This document shows, piece by piece, positions 43,107-51,816 of a DNA stretch of 64,000 bases. Where the stretch lies: positions 35,503 through 99,502 of the forward strand of contig JAEEYQ010000026.1 of NCBI GenBank assembly GCA_016288215.1. The letters are read 5' to 3'. The DNA comes from Lentisphaeria bacterium. Its GTDB lineage: Bacteria > Verrucomicrobiota > Lentisphaeria > Oligosphaerales > Oligosphaeraceae. Both the position numbers and the translations under genes were made by a program. The notes under the pieces were generated by a model. It was not told where the DNA came from. It saw only the letters and a list, made by a program, of their open reading frames with translations, and did not search any database. Numbering within the stretch: position 1 is the first letter of the stretch; each line of letters opens with the position of its first letter.

Positions 43107-43236
43107 TAATCCATAACTCCCCAAAATTGGTGAATAACTACTCGACTGTGGTCGGGATTTCCAGCCCCATGCTTTCAATGGCCAGTCGCGCCATCTTTGG
43201 GACGGGTCCAGTTCCCACTTGCCAATTGCATTCGTC
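43107..43236 (-). mobile_element. Truncated IS1634-like element (TIR plus 3' end of transposase)
   Basis: The 32-bp terminal repeat (TAATCCATAACTCCCCAAAA and on) and the last ~35 codons of the transposase match the complete copy at 49951-51632, with about 80% identity. On the minus strand it still encodes LAIESMGLEIPTT before the stop. Homology ends near 43236. It lies in the same orientation as the complete copy. Confidence 0.9.
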
Positions 43237-43381
43237 TCTTGTTGAGATAATTGCATATGAATGTGAAAATGAGTTTCTCTACAGTGAGCAATTCGTAGTC
43301 GATGTCTGCCTTGGCCATCGTGCGAGAGGCATCTAAAGTTATTGGATATCGTAGGAGAGCAAACAGTTCCTACTCAAGTGT

Positions 43382-44416
43382 TCATGGACACCACTCGTTG
43401 ATTCCGGTCATTGGATGTTTCTTGCACCATGCAGTAAACTGAGCGTAAGTCTTGATGCCGTCAGCAATCACCGCCTGGTAATACTCAATGCCCGCAATGT
43501 GCTCCTTCGAAGGCGTAACATACTTCAATTCAAGGATTGTGCGACGGCTTTCCGGCGTCAAAACAGCCTTGATGCGGTCAGCGACATGCTCAAAGTAGCC
43601 GTCGAACTGCGAATTACGCAGAATCTGGATCATGTCGATCTGCCACTCTTCACCGTTGAGATTATACCAGACATGCCATTCCAGGCATGCCTCATCCGTC
43701 TTGGAGAAATTGCGGTATTCCAGACGCGTGACATTCGGGTTGGCGCAGATTCGGGAAATCACCTTGAAACTCTCAGCGACATCCAACATGTCGGTGTAGA
43801 TGTGGAAGTCGATGTCACAGTGTTTCATCAAAAGGCCCATCGCCACGGAGCCGACTTGATTGACCTTCGCGCCAATGTCTTCCCACGCCTCCCGAATTCC
43901 GCTTTGGCAGATGACTTTGCGCGCCCGTTCCTGCGCTGCATCCGCAAGCTGCACGATATTGGCGGCGGGTGTGATATAGATGCGACTATCCTCGCCATAG
44001 ATGTCCTTGCGGTTTCCCCAATAGGTGAATCCGTACTTCTCGTACAATCCAGTATGATTCGTGGCAAGGAAGACAAAAGGCGCACCGTCCAAAGCTGCAC
44101 ATTTCCGCGCGTGGTCGAGTAGGATTCCAATGTTGCCATGGCCACGGTATTCGGGGAACGTAAAGGCAAATCCAATCCACGGCGTCATGTCTGGGGCGGC
44201 GATGCAGTCCTGTTCGGAAAGCGTCAGAAAGGAGATGACCGCCTCGCCGTCCAGCAGGAAGAATAGCTGTCCCTTTCCGCCGAGTGTTTCCGAAAACGTC
44301 CCTTCCTCCAGCAGACGCAAAAGGAATTTGGCGGCCTTCCAGTCGCAGCAACGCAGAGCTTGGAGCAGCACACCCTGCGTAGATTCGTCAGATTCATAAA
44401 ATTCAGTTATTCTCAT
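43382..44416 (-). CDS. GNAT acetyltransferase fused to nucleotidyltransferase-fold domain
   Basis: A 344-residue two-domain protein. Residues 1-145 are a GNAT acetyltransferase: FTFPEYRGHGNIGILL (about 86-101) is the acetyl-CoA loop, and LYEKYGFTYWG (about 124-134) is the usual late motif. Residues 165-344 look like a minimal nucleotidyltransferase fold with GSVAMG (189-194) and the DID pair (201-203), followed by EWQIDMIQI (possible third carboxylate). The start ATG at 44416 is preferred to 44437; no clear Shine-Dalgarno site is present. The role is unknown; such fusions could modify small molecules or tRNA. It lies within the IS-bounded accessory segment. Confidence 0.7.
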   Translation of the reverse strand: MRITEFYESDESTQGVLLQALRCCDWKAAKFLLRLLEEGTFSETLGGKGQLFFLLDGEAVISFLTLSEQDCIAAPDMTPWIGFAFTFPEYRGHGNIGILLDHARKCAALDGAPFVFLATNHTGLYEKYGFTYWGNRKDIYGEDSRIYITPAANIVQLADAAQERARKVICQSGIREAWEDIGAKVNQVGSVAMGLLMKHCDIDFHIYTDMLDVAESFKVISRICANPNVTRLEYRNFSKTDEACLEWHVWYNLNGEEWQIDMIQILRNSQFDGYFEHVADRIKAVLTPESRRTILELKYVTPSKEHIAGIEYYQAVIADGIKTYAQFTAWCKKHPMTGINEWCP

Positions 44417-44446
44417 GATTATTCTGCCACTAAACATTTTGGCGCG

Positions 44447-44925
44447 TTAACAGATTTTGGGGGTTGGGTTGTGAATATAAGCATCAAGTCTAATTTTCCA
44501 CAGTGGAACAGGATTGCTGTTCAAACCTTCAGCCAGCGCATTTGTCACACCATATTCGACCGCATTCATGATGCCATAGAGATGGGATTTGAGAGTCTTC
44601 GCCGCCTTTCTTACTGCCTTCACCCTTGAATGGGTTGTCCACCAATGCCACTTTTTGAAGGCCGACTCAAAATCAGGCAAGGCCAATGACAGCGCATCCC
44701 GCAGTGCCTCCCTTGTCGCCCAAGCTCTTTATGTCGTTGTCGCCGAGGCGGCGACCTCGTCAGACTTATCCCTGTATTTTGCGGGAAGGTTCTCCGGGAC
44801 CTTATCCAAACATCGACTCTCCTTGCGTCTGCAAAGCACTCAACACGCTCCACATACCATGGCGCTGGGAGGCAAAGCACATCCTGATAGAAACTGACAA
44901 GATCCATTGACATTCCTTGTGGCAA
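44447..44925 (-). pseudogene. ISL3-family transposase remnant with internal deletion
   Basis: Two pieces of one minus-strand transposase are visible. The N-terminal piece (44925 down to about 44800) begins MSMDLVSFYQDVLCLP and continues ECFADARRVDVW, typical of ISL3 N-termini. The C-terminal piece (44447-44830, another frame) includes ENLPAKYRDKSDE, FKKWHWW, KTLKSHLYGI and TNALAEGLNS, the ISL3 DDE tail. The central DDE region (about 250 codons) is missing, and stop codons lie between. It cannot be active. No terminal repeats were located. Confidence 0.75.
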
Positions 44926-45099
44926 TGGAATAATGTAGCACGGAATCCGTCTGTGTTGCTAATTATGAGTACAAAAACTCCACATTATGCATGAAATAAG
45001 ATGAGGGAGACAAAGAAGGAGGCGTTGTTATCGTACTGAAAATCACCCCCTAAAATCCGTTGAAGGACCAACAATTTATGCGTTGTAATCTAATTATAT

Positions 45100-45127
45100 T
45101 TGAAATTTATTCTTTATGTAATATATT
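45100..45127 (+). promoter_or_regulatory. Sigma-70-type promoter of the redox cluster
   Basis: TTGAAA (45100-45105), a 16-bp spacer and TATATT (45122-45127) lie 57 bp before the start codon of the first redox gene. Confidence 0.5.
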
Positions 45128-45183
45128 TTGAGAAAACCGTTAGGCATGATTACAATACAGCAAGGGAACCAAGGAGAATGACT

Positions 45184-46143
45184 ATGAAAATCAAGGCTGT
45201 CAAGTTCTATGAAAACGGCTTCATGACGCAGCCCTTCGCACTTGGCGGCGAGGATGGCATGGACAAATTCAATGCATCCGTGCGTTACCGCTCCTGCCTC
45301 CAGAACTACGTTATCGACACCGGAAGGGAAGTCATTCTGGTAGACACTGGCCTGCCCACGGATTTCCCAGCCCCAGCAGCCACACCTGATGCGACCATCT
45401 ACCTTGGAACACCCATCAAGGACTATGTGGGGGCCCTAGCCGACCTTGGCTATAGCCCTGAGCAGGTCTCGAAAATCCTCATCACCCACAAGCACTCTGA
45501 CCATACCGGCAGGCTCAAGTCTTTCCCGAACGCCACTATCTACGCTAGCCAAGAGGAATGCGGCGCGGACGAGCTGAAGGGACTATCGAACGTCACACCC
45601 GTCTCCTTCACCGACGGGGCATACTACAACTTCCCCAAGAGCCAGAGAATCGCCGATGGCGTCACCTATGTCATGGCGAAAGGCCACACGATGGGCAATA
45701 GCATCGTCATCGTGGAAAGCGACGGTCTCTTCTACATGATTCACGGCGACGTGACCTACACAGACGAGGCTCTCTATGCCAACAAGCTCTCGGTGGTATT
45801 CGAGGACAAGGCCGCCGCGCGTGAGACATTGGACCGTGTCCGCGACTTCATCGCGCACCATCCCACTGTCTATCTTTCCACTCACACTCCGCTGGGATAC
45901 GAGAATCTGGAGGCGAAACGGGTGGTCGATCTGACCAATCCACCTGAAGTCATTCCGCCTGGCGAAATCATCTTCAAGACCGCCACAGGCAAATACATCT
46001 GCTCCGTCTGCGGGCAGGTCTATGACCCAGCCGAAGGCGATCCAGCGCATGGCATTCCCGCAGGCACGCCCTTCGAGAAGCTTCCCGCCGACTGGAAGTG
46101 CCCTCGCTGCCGTCAGCCGAAGGACAAGTTCAACCCTGCATGA
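45184..46143 (+). CDS. Metallo-beta-lactamase-fold protein fused to rubredoxin
   Basis: A 319-residue fusion. The N-terminal ~255 residues are a metallo-beta-lactamase domain resembling lactonases, with metal ligands in THKHSDHTG (H102, H104, D106, H107), KGHTMGN and [10 protein letters not shown]. The C-terminal ~50 residues form a complete rubredoxin: C273/C276 in [11 protein letters not shown] and C306/C309 in [10 protein letters not shown], holding one iron. The start ATG at 45184 has AGGAG seven bases upstream. By analogy with flavo-diiron proteins with rubredoxin, an electron-transfer role in oxygen or nitric oxide removal is possible, but the lactonase-like fold and absence of a flavodoxin domain leave this open. 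It is the first gene of the redox cluster. Confidence 0.88.
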   Translation: MKIKAVKFYENGFMTQPFALGGEDGMDKFNASVRYRSCLQNYVIDTGREVILVDTGLPTDFPAPAATPDATIYLGTPIKDYVGALADLGYSPEQVSKILITHKHSDHTGRLKSFPNATIYASQEECGADELKGLSNVTPVSFTDGAYYNFPKSQRIADGVTYVMAKGHTMGNSIVIVESDGLFYMIHGDVTYTDEALYANKLSVVFEDKAAARETLDRVRDFIAHHPTVYLSTHTPLGYENLEAKRVVDLTNPPEVIPPGEIIFKTATGKYICSVCGQVYDPAEGDPAHGIPAGTPFEKLPADWKCPRCRQPKDKFNPA

Positions 46144-46283
46144 GACAGGCATGCCGGAAAGCCGAGCCTTGTCCTGCGGCTGCTCAAGGAAACTTTGTGT
46201 CCAGATGCAGTTCCTCCACCTGGTCACGAGATGTCTAATCAGATGAACGCTATCCACCGAAAACTCCATAAAGGAACCTTCCC

Positions 46284-47117
46284 ATGCCCATGTTTGCCAC
46301 CAGCGATGGAACAAAACTCTACTATGAGGATTCTGGCAAAGGTCCGACCCTTGTCTTCTGCCATGGTCTCAACTCATCCCATCTGGCAATCAAGAAGTTC
46401 ATTGACGAATTCCGCGAAGAATACCGCTGCATTTGCTACGACCAGCGTGGACATGCCTGCTCCGAATGCCCGAAACAACACCTCAATGTTAAGACGCTCG
46501 GACGCGACCTTCATGAGCTGCTTGTATTCCTGGGTGTGGAAAAGGCATCGGTGATTGGACACTCGATGGGAGCCGCGACAATCTTCTCCTACGTGAACCA
46601 GTTTGGATGCGTACCGTTCGACAAAATCGTGGCAGTGGACATGTCCCCCTACATGCGCAATGGAGTGTGGCACGGCGGCATTGGATGCGGCTCCTGGACA
46701 GATGAGGATTTTCTCCTGGACCTCGACGGTATGTTCGACGACGTCGGCGGCGCCACCTGGCGGATCGTGTCACGTCTCATGAATCCCGCCCTCGCCGCGG
46801 CGACGCCGTCCTCACTTGTCGGCACAATGGCCACCGCGTTTGGTTCTGGCGTTGATCCGTTCGTCTTTGCCGCATTCTGGTATTCACTCTTCCGGACTGA
46901 CCAACGGCCCGCCATTTCCAAAATTAATGTGCCGTTCCAGTACATCCAACCGGAAACGCCACTTTACGGCGACGAGACAATCGCCTTCTACCGAGAAAAC
47001 CTGCGAGGAACATTCCGCCTTGAAACTGGTTTCCCCGGCACGACCCACACCATCCTGCAGGAGAGTCCGCATGAAGTCGCCGAACGCGTGAAACCGTTCC
47101 TGCGCAGTGAAGCCTGA
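46284..47117 (+). CDS. Alpha/beta hydrolase
   Basis: A 277-residue cytoplasmic alpha/beta-fold hydrolase. The nucleophile elbow is GHSMGA (S94), the early strand LVFCHGLNSSHLA gives the oxyanion hole, and the general base is probably His in FPGTTHTILQESPHEVAE. DQRGHACSE is the usual conserved turn of epoxide-hydrolase and haloperoxidase-like members. The substrate is unknown. It lies 140 bp after the rubredoxin fusion and 30 bp before the nitronate monooxygenase-like gene. Confidence 0.85.
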   Translation: MPMFATSDGTKLYYEDSGKGPTLVFCHGLNSSHLAIKKFIDEFREEYRCICYDQRGHACSECPKQHLNVKTLGRDLHELLVFLGVEKASVIGHSMGAATIFSYVNQFGCVPFDKIVAVDMSPYMRNGVWHGGIGCGSWTDEDFLLDLDGMFDDVGGATWRIVSRLMNPALAAATPSSLVGTMATAFGSGVDPFVFAAFWYSLFRTDQRPAISKINVPFQYIQPETPLYGDETIAFYRENLRGTFRLETGFPGTTHTILQESPHEVAERVKPFLRSEA

Positions 47118-47147
47118 CCTTGAACCACAACAATAAAAGGCAATTCC

Positions 47148-48131
47148 ATGAAGAACAGAATCTGTGAAATACTTGGCATTGAAAAGCCCGTTATCCAAGG
47201 GCCTCTCAATTGGCTCACGAATGCCCGCTACGTAGCGGCTGTCTCCAATGCAGGCGGTCTTGGTGTCCTCGGCTTCAATGCAGGGTTGAAGGAATCCGTT
47301 ACCACCGTAGAGGAGACAGTTGAGGCCATGCGCCGCGAAATCCGTGCTGTGAAGGCGCTCACGGCCCACCCGTTCGGCGTCAATGTTGCACCGTCTTCTG
47401 ACGATCCATCACAAGACCGCTTCACAGGACCTGTACTTGACCTCATGGCTGAGGAGAATGTTCCCATCGCTGTAATGGTCGGCGTATTCTGGCCTGGCTG
47501 GACAGCCAGATTCCGCGCTTGCGACATCAAGGTTGTCTTCCGCGACGGCAATCCATCGGCGGAATCAACTCGACACGCAATTGACGGAGGAGCGCAGATT
47601 GTCGTGGCGACAGGATTCGACGAGGGCGGCACACTGCCTGTCAAGGCCATTGGCACCTTCTCCATCGTCCCGCTTGTCGTGGACGCAGCCGAAGGGCGTG
47701 TCCCTGTCATGGCGGCTGGCGGCATCGTCGATGAGCGCACGGCCCGCGCGGCCTTCGCGCTTGGCGCCGAGGGCCTCTACGTCGGCACCGCCTTCATGAT
47801 GGCCGAAGAGTCGCCACTTGCCGAAAACATCAAGCAGGCTGCCGTGAAGGCCGATGCCTTGAACCTTCTCATGTACCGCACTGTCCCCGCATGGTATCGC
47901 TCGCTCCCCGGCCCGCTTCCTGACGAATTGCTGCGCATGAGCCGAGCCGGAGCGACCGAAGAGGAAATCTACAAGGCGCAGCATGCCTACATTGGCATGC
48001 GCGACGGCATGCTCTTCGGCGACCTTGCCAAAGGCTATGCCTCCTTCGGCCTAGGCATCACGCAGATACACGCAGTAGAACCCGTGCAGTCCGTCATGGA
48101 CCGACTGATGCGCGGTGTGCCAGAAGAATAA
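47148..48131 (+). CDS. Nitronate monooxygenase / FabK-like flavoprotein
   Basis: A 327-residue FMN enzyme of the 2-nitropropane dioxygenase family. The N-terminus has the usual PVIQGPLNW and VAAVSNAGGLGVLG blocks. The phosphate-binding part is VPVMAAGGIVDERTARAAFALGA (in two conserved blocks) and LGAEGLYVGTAFMMAEE. Such proteins act as nitronate monooxygenases or enoyl-ACP reductases (FabK); an insertion-free length and lack of neighbouring fab genes favour the former or a related reductase. It is cytoplasmic. The TetR gene follows after 54 bp. Confidence 0.85.
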   Translation: MKNRICEILGIEKPVIQGPLNWLTNARYVAAVSNAGGLGVLGFNAGLKESVTTVEETVEAMRREIRAVKALTAHPFGVNVAPSSDDPSQDRFTGPVLDLMAEENVPIAVMVGVFWPGWTARFRACDIKVVFRDGNPSAESTRHAIDGGAQIVVATGFDEGGTLPVKAIGTFSIVPLVVDAAEGRVPVMAAGGIVDERTARAAFALGAEGLYVGTAFMMAEESPLAENIKQAAVKADALNLLMYRTVPAWYRSLPGPLPDELLRMSRAGATEEEIYKAQHAYIGMRDGMLFGDLAKGYASFGLGITQIHAVEPVQSVMDRLMRGVPEE

Positions 48132-48185
48132 TGGACATCGATATTCAGCAAGTTCCGCAAGAGAATCTCATTCATCTAGTCGAAC

Positions 48186-48845
48186 ATGGAACACGGGACG
48201 TACAAGGTATCAGAAGAGACCAGGGAACACCTTGTCCACGCGGCGGGGGAGCTGTTCTCCTGCCGTGGCACGGAGGCGGTGACAGTCCGTGAGATCGCTG
48301 ACCTCGCTGGAGCAGTTCCGAACGCCGTGCGCTACCACTTCGGCGACAAGGAGGGACTGGTGGAGGCCGTGCGGCAATTCGCATTGCGTCTATGGGAAGA
48401 TGGCCGCATCGAACGGTACTATCTGGAAAATGAATCGCTCCTCGCCACAAGTGACGGACGCCGCCAGATGGTGGCAGACACCATCGACCTCTACTATGGC
48501 ATCCTCTGTGCAGAGAACCAGCCAAGGTGGGTGATTCGTCTCTTGCTGCGAGCCCAGCTCACCTCGAAATGGCAGGGAAAAAGACATGAGGCTATTGCCC
48601 GCAGAATCATCGACACCTTCTGCCGCATATACGAGAAAGTCACTGGAAATGATGACCGAATGACCGCCGTCTGCTGGGCTATGGCCATCATAGCACCTGG
48701 CTCGCTTCTGGCTGCCTCCGAATTCGACTTCATAAATTTCAAGGAAGGCGATGGCATCAACTACACGTTCCTCCGTCGCCTGCAGGCGACAGTCACACGC
48801 AACGCCCTCTTGTCGCTTGGACTTGATGGAAACCAACTAACGTAA
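48186..48845 (+). CDS. TetR/AcrR-family transcriptional regulator
   Basis: A 219-residue regulator. The N-terminal HTH (about 10-60) contains LVHAAGELFSCRGTEAVTVR and IADLAGAVPNAVRYHFGDKEGL, the TetR signature with recognition helix AVRYHF. The C-terminal ligand/dimer domain (65-219) is all-helical and holds several cysteines. It probably controls the surrounding redox cluster, being placed in the middle of it on the same strand. No clear operator palindrome was found near 45130-45180. Confidence 0.92.
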   Translation: MEHGTYKVSEETREHLVHAAGELFSCRGTEAVTVREIADLAGAVPNAVRYHFGDKEGLVEAVRQFALRLWEDGRIERYYLENESLLATSDGRRQMVADTIDLYYGILCAENQPRWVIRLLLRAQLTSKWQGKRHEAIARRIIDTFCRIYEKVTGNDDRMTAVCWAMAIIAPGSLLAASEFDFINFKEGDGINYTFLRRLQATVTRNALLSLGLDGNQLT

Positions 48846-48864
48846 ACCCAAGGAGTTATTAGCA

Positions 48865-49416
48865 ATGGAAAACAAGAGCCTTCATGGACTTGCAAAAGGC
48901 ACTTCGATGGAAAAGACTGCTGAAATGATGGCGCTTTGCGAAACAAAGGGCACGATGATGTACTATGCATTGGCCCGTCTTGCGCGGGAACAAGGCATGA
49001 AAGATGTTGCGGAGAAATTTATCGAGGCGGCCAATCAGGAGGCAAACCACGCTGGCTTCTATGCAGTGCTTAACGGCATGTACCCAAAGGACTTCTGGGG
49101 GCTTGTCAACGGTCTTCAGAAGGCCGAGGCCGCAGGAGAGAATGCTTTGATGAAACAGGCTGCCCGTCTTCGCGAAGAGGGGCTTGACGAGGCGGCGGCG
49201 GAAGTGGAAGTCTTCGCGAAGCAGGAAGGGCATCATGGCGTCTTGTTGCAGGAACTGCTGGACAAATACAAGAAGAACATCGACACGACAGGCAAGAAGG
49301 TCTATGTCTGCGGTTGCTGCGGCTACGAGTACGTAGGTGATCTGGACGCCGAGGCGGAAAGCTATGTCTGCCCAGTCTGCGGAATGCCAAAGAAGGTTTT
49401 CCGCGCTAAAGCTTGA
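48865..49416 (+). CDS. Rubrerythrin
   Basis: A 183-residue peroxide-reducing diiron protein of anaerobes. Iron ligands are in the four-helix part: E26 in CETKGTMMYY, E59/H62 in QEANHAGF, and QEGHHGVLL near residue 118. The C-terminal rubredoxin-like domain has CGCCGYEY and CPVCGMPKK for a mononuclear iron. It removes hydrogen peroxide using electrons from rubredoxin, possibly the fusion protein at 45184. The ATG follows AAGGAGTTATTAGCA. It lies 20 bp after the TetR gene. Confidence 0.92.
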   Translation: MENKSLHGLAKGTSMEKTAEMMALCETKGTMMYYALARLAREQGMKDVAEKFIEAANQEANHAGFYAVLNGMYPKDFWGLVNGLQKAEAAGENALMKQAARLREEGLDEAAAEVEVFAKQEGHHGVLLQELLDKYKKNIDTTGKKVYVCGCCGYEYVGDLDAEAESYVCPVCGMPKKVFRAKA

Positions 49417-49460
49417 TGCCGAATCACAAGCATTGCACAACAAACAAGGAGAACATCAAG

Positions 49461-49853
49461 ATGGACGAAAAGGTGAATGTAACCACGCCGACGCAAGAAC
49501 AGGTTGAGGCAGAATTGAGCAAAATGTTCCACCTTTTGTGCGATGCCTTCCCTGAACCCATGGCGCTGTGCCACCGAACGCATCGCGTCGTCGCCGTCAA
49601 TCCCGCAGCCGAAGCATACGGACGCGTCGCAGGGATGAATTGCGCAAAGAACTGCCCTTCTTTCAAAGCCGGTCTATGCCGCCATGTGCAGATGATGAAA
49701 AAGGGAAAAGCGACATGGTGCCATCAGCCTGCCGGTAACGGAAACCGTGAAATAACATCCTACTGGATCCCTGTCATCGGACATCCCGACTACTACTGGC
49801 ATTTCGGCATCGGTGTGACCATCGACTACGCTGAGCGTCAGACAGAAGAGTAG
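49461..49853 (+). CDS. Small PAS-like cysteine-rich protein
   Basis: A 130-residue soluble protein. The segment FPEPMALCHRTHRVVAVNPA followed by AEAYGRVAGM reads like the first strands of a PAS domain, and PVIGHPDYYWHFGIGVTIDY like its last strands. Between them are the cysteines C61-x3-C65-x7-C73 and C87, plus C27 and C37; several histidines are also present. This could bind an iron-sulfur cluster, heme or zinc, making a redox or gas sensor, but that is an inference. There is no output domain. The start at 49461 has AAGGAGA about ten bases upstream. It is the last gene of the redox cluster. Confidence 0.7.
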   Translation: MDEKVNVTTPTQEQVEAELSKMFHLLCDAFPEPMALCHRTHRVVAVNPAAEAYGRVAGMNCAKNCPSFKAGLCRHVQMMKKGKATWCHQPAGNGNREITSYWIPVIGHPDYYWHFGIGVTIDYAERQTEE

Positions 49854-49950
49854 TTCCACAGGATGAACTCTGAAAATGCTATTCCACCGATGATTCCTTT
49901 CGGAGAATAGGCAAGGACAGCATCAGGAGCAAAATGTTCATGGGAAAAAA

Positions 49951-51632
49951 TAACCCGTAACTCCCCAAAATTGGTGAATAACTACTCAATAGTGGTCGGG
50001 ATTTCCAGCCCCATGCTCTCGATGGCCAGTCTTGCCGCCTTGGGGATTGGTTCCAGCTCCCACTTGCCGCCTGCATTCGTCGCGCGGATGTCCCACAGCA
50101 GGTTCTGGAGCGTCTTCACGACCGCGTACCTGGAAAGCGCGTCGTGGTCCCTCAGCCTTGCATAGACCCTGTACGCCATCAGGATGCTGATGTGGTTCAG
50201 GAAAAGGCACGCCTCCAGCGTCGTCCCGCTGTGCATCGCGGTCGTGCCGAAATCCTCCTCGACCTTGTACATGTCGAACAGCTGCTCGACATCCTCCCTT
50301 GTCTTGAAGCTCCGGTAGGCGTCCTGCCCGTTGAAGTCCATCCTGTTCGTCTTCAGCACGATGGTGCCGTGCATCATCTGCGCCGTCGCCGCCCTCCGTA
50401 TCTCCTCCGGCGTCTCGCGGCCCATCCTCTTCGGCAGGTGCGCCGTGTCCTCAAGATGGCGCAGCGTTTCATCGACGTACAGGAAATACCTGTGGGTGTC
50501 GCCTGCCTCCACGGGCTGCTCGTAGTACCAGATGACCCTGCCATTGTATTCGAAGCGCGAGGTGAAGCCCGAATAGCCGGGTCTGTCCAGCGGGGCCCGT
50601 GAGTATTCCGTGCCGGACCTTTTCAGCGGCATGACATATTCGAGCCCGAGCGACTCCAGCTCGTCCAGATGCGAGAGCTTCACGAATCCCTTGTCCGTTA
50701 TGACGAGAGCCCCCTTCAGCCCCATTTCCCTCAGCATGTTCATGAAGGCGGAGACGTCGCGCACGCTCCCCGGATACTGCTTGTAGAACACGGGGCACAG
50801 CCGGCTGTCCCGCAGGGCGATTGCATACATGAGATTCAGCTGCGGGTCGTGGCAGCCGTGGCTGTTGTATCCGCGCTGCGCGTCGTGGATGCGCTGCGAA
50901 TTGCAGACGATGGAGGTGCCGTCGAATATCGCGTACCTGTTGTCCGCCGGGATGAACTCCCTCATGAAGGCGACCATGGCCCTCCTGCGGAAGCCAAGCC
51001 CCGCCATGAGGCTGCTGATGTTCTGTGAGCTGAGGTGAAGCCCCGGCAGGGCCTCCGATAGGTAGGACACCTCATAGAGGTGCTCGACGTAGGTCATGGC
51101 GCAGGCGCGGATGCAGCGCAGCATGGCGCAGGCGTATATCCAGTCCCCGTCGTCGGCGAAATGCTTCCTGAGAAGATCGTGGATGTCCTTTGAAAGCTGC
51201 CGCAGAAGCCATGTCGCGCCGTATTCCTTTGAATAGGCCGGAGCCGCGGACGCAAGCCTGTGCCTCTTTGGCAGCAGCCCGGCCTCCGTGACTTGCCCAA
51301 GATATTCAACGACAACCTTCTTCCTTTGCCTTGTCTCCGGTATCCACTTGCAGGTTATCCTCTGCATGTAGTACTTCCCGCCCACCTTTTTGATTTCAGT
51401 CCCCGGCTGGCGATGCCGCATGATGCTCTCCGGAATGCTTGACATTGATGTTTTCTCCCGCATGGATTGTTATTTACCAATGGTGAATAAATATAACGCC
51501 ATACTCCAAAAATGAAAGTGACGATTGCAAAAAAAAGCCACGCAGGAAATTGCGTGGATTTGGGGAGAGTTGCCTTGACAGAGGCAAATCAGTGGCTATT
51601 GTTATTCACCAATTTTGGGGAGTTACGGATTA
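49951..51632 (-). mobile_element. Complete IS1634-like insertion sequence
   Basis: Bounded by inverted repeats of 32 bp (49951-49982 and 51601-51632) that differ at one position; each starts TAAYCCGTAACTCCCCAAAA. One transposase fills the inside. No clear target duplication is seen. A second, truncated copy lies at 43107-43236 in the same orientation. Confidence 0.92.
49982..51445 (-). CDS. IS1634/IS4-type DDE transposase
   Basis: A 487-residue transposase. The catalytic carboxylates are likely in FDGTSIVC (D), ALVITDKGF (D) and REDVEQLFDMYK (E), the DDE pattern with the YREK-like R-x3-E block of the IS4 superfamily. The N-terminal part (GTEIKKVGGKYYMQRITCKW and VVVEYLGQV) is typical of IS1634. 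The start at 51445 has GGGAG upstream; an ATG at 51463 would add six residues. The stop codon lies within the terminal repeat. The frame is intact, so the element may still be active. Confidence 0.9.
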   Translation of the reverse strand: MSSIPESIMRHRQPGTEIKKVGGKYYMQRITCKWIPETRQRKKVVVEYLGQVTEAGLLPKRHRLASAAPAYSKEYGATWLLRQLSKDIHDLLRKHFADDGDWIYACAMLRCIRACAMTYVEHLYEVSYLSEALPGLHLSSQNISSLMAGLGFRRRAMVAFMREFIPADNRYAIFDGTSIVCNSQRIHDAQRGYNSHGCHDPQLNLMYAIALRDSRLCPVFYKQYPGSVRDVSAFMNMLREMGLKGALVITDKGFVKLSHLDELESLGLEYVMPLKRSGTEYSRAPLDRPGYSGFTSRFEYNGRVIWYYEQPVEAGDTHRYFLYVDETLRHLEDTAHLPKRMGRETPEEIRRAATAQMMHGTIVLKTNRMDFNGQDAYRSFKTREDVEQLFDMYKVEEDFGTTAMHSGTTLEACLFLNHISILMAYRVYARLRDHDALSRYAVVKTLQNLLWDIRATNAGGKWELEPIPKAARLAIESMGLEIPTTIE

Positions 51633-51816
51633 ATACCTAAAATGACAAATGGCCCTCCAGGGCCCCGCAAATGCGTTTTCGCGAATTTCGCCTGTGGAGC
51701 GGCAGCCATCTTCGGCTTGCAAAATGAATTCATATATTGCAATAAAATGAATTGCAATCAAGACCCCACGATTGCCTTGTCTGCCGCCCCATTGACGTGC
51801 GAAACGGCTGTTCGGT

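Larger units (their letters stand above)
42910..43381. other. Intergenic region with dispersed repeat and IS remnant
   Basis: Contains copy B of the ~130-nt dispersed repeat (42938-43066) and the truncated IS1634-like end (43107-43236). The remaining sequence up to the minus-strand gene at 43382 shows no gene. Confidence 0.75.
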
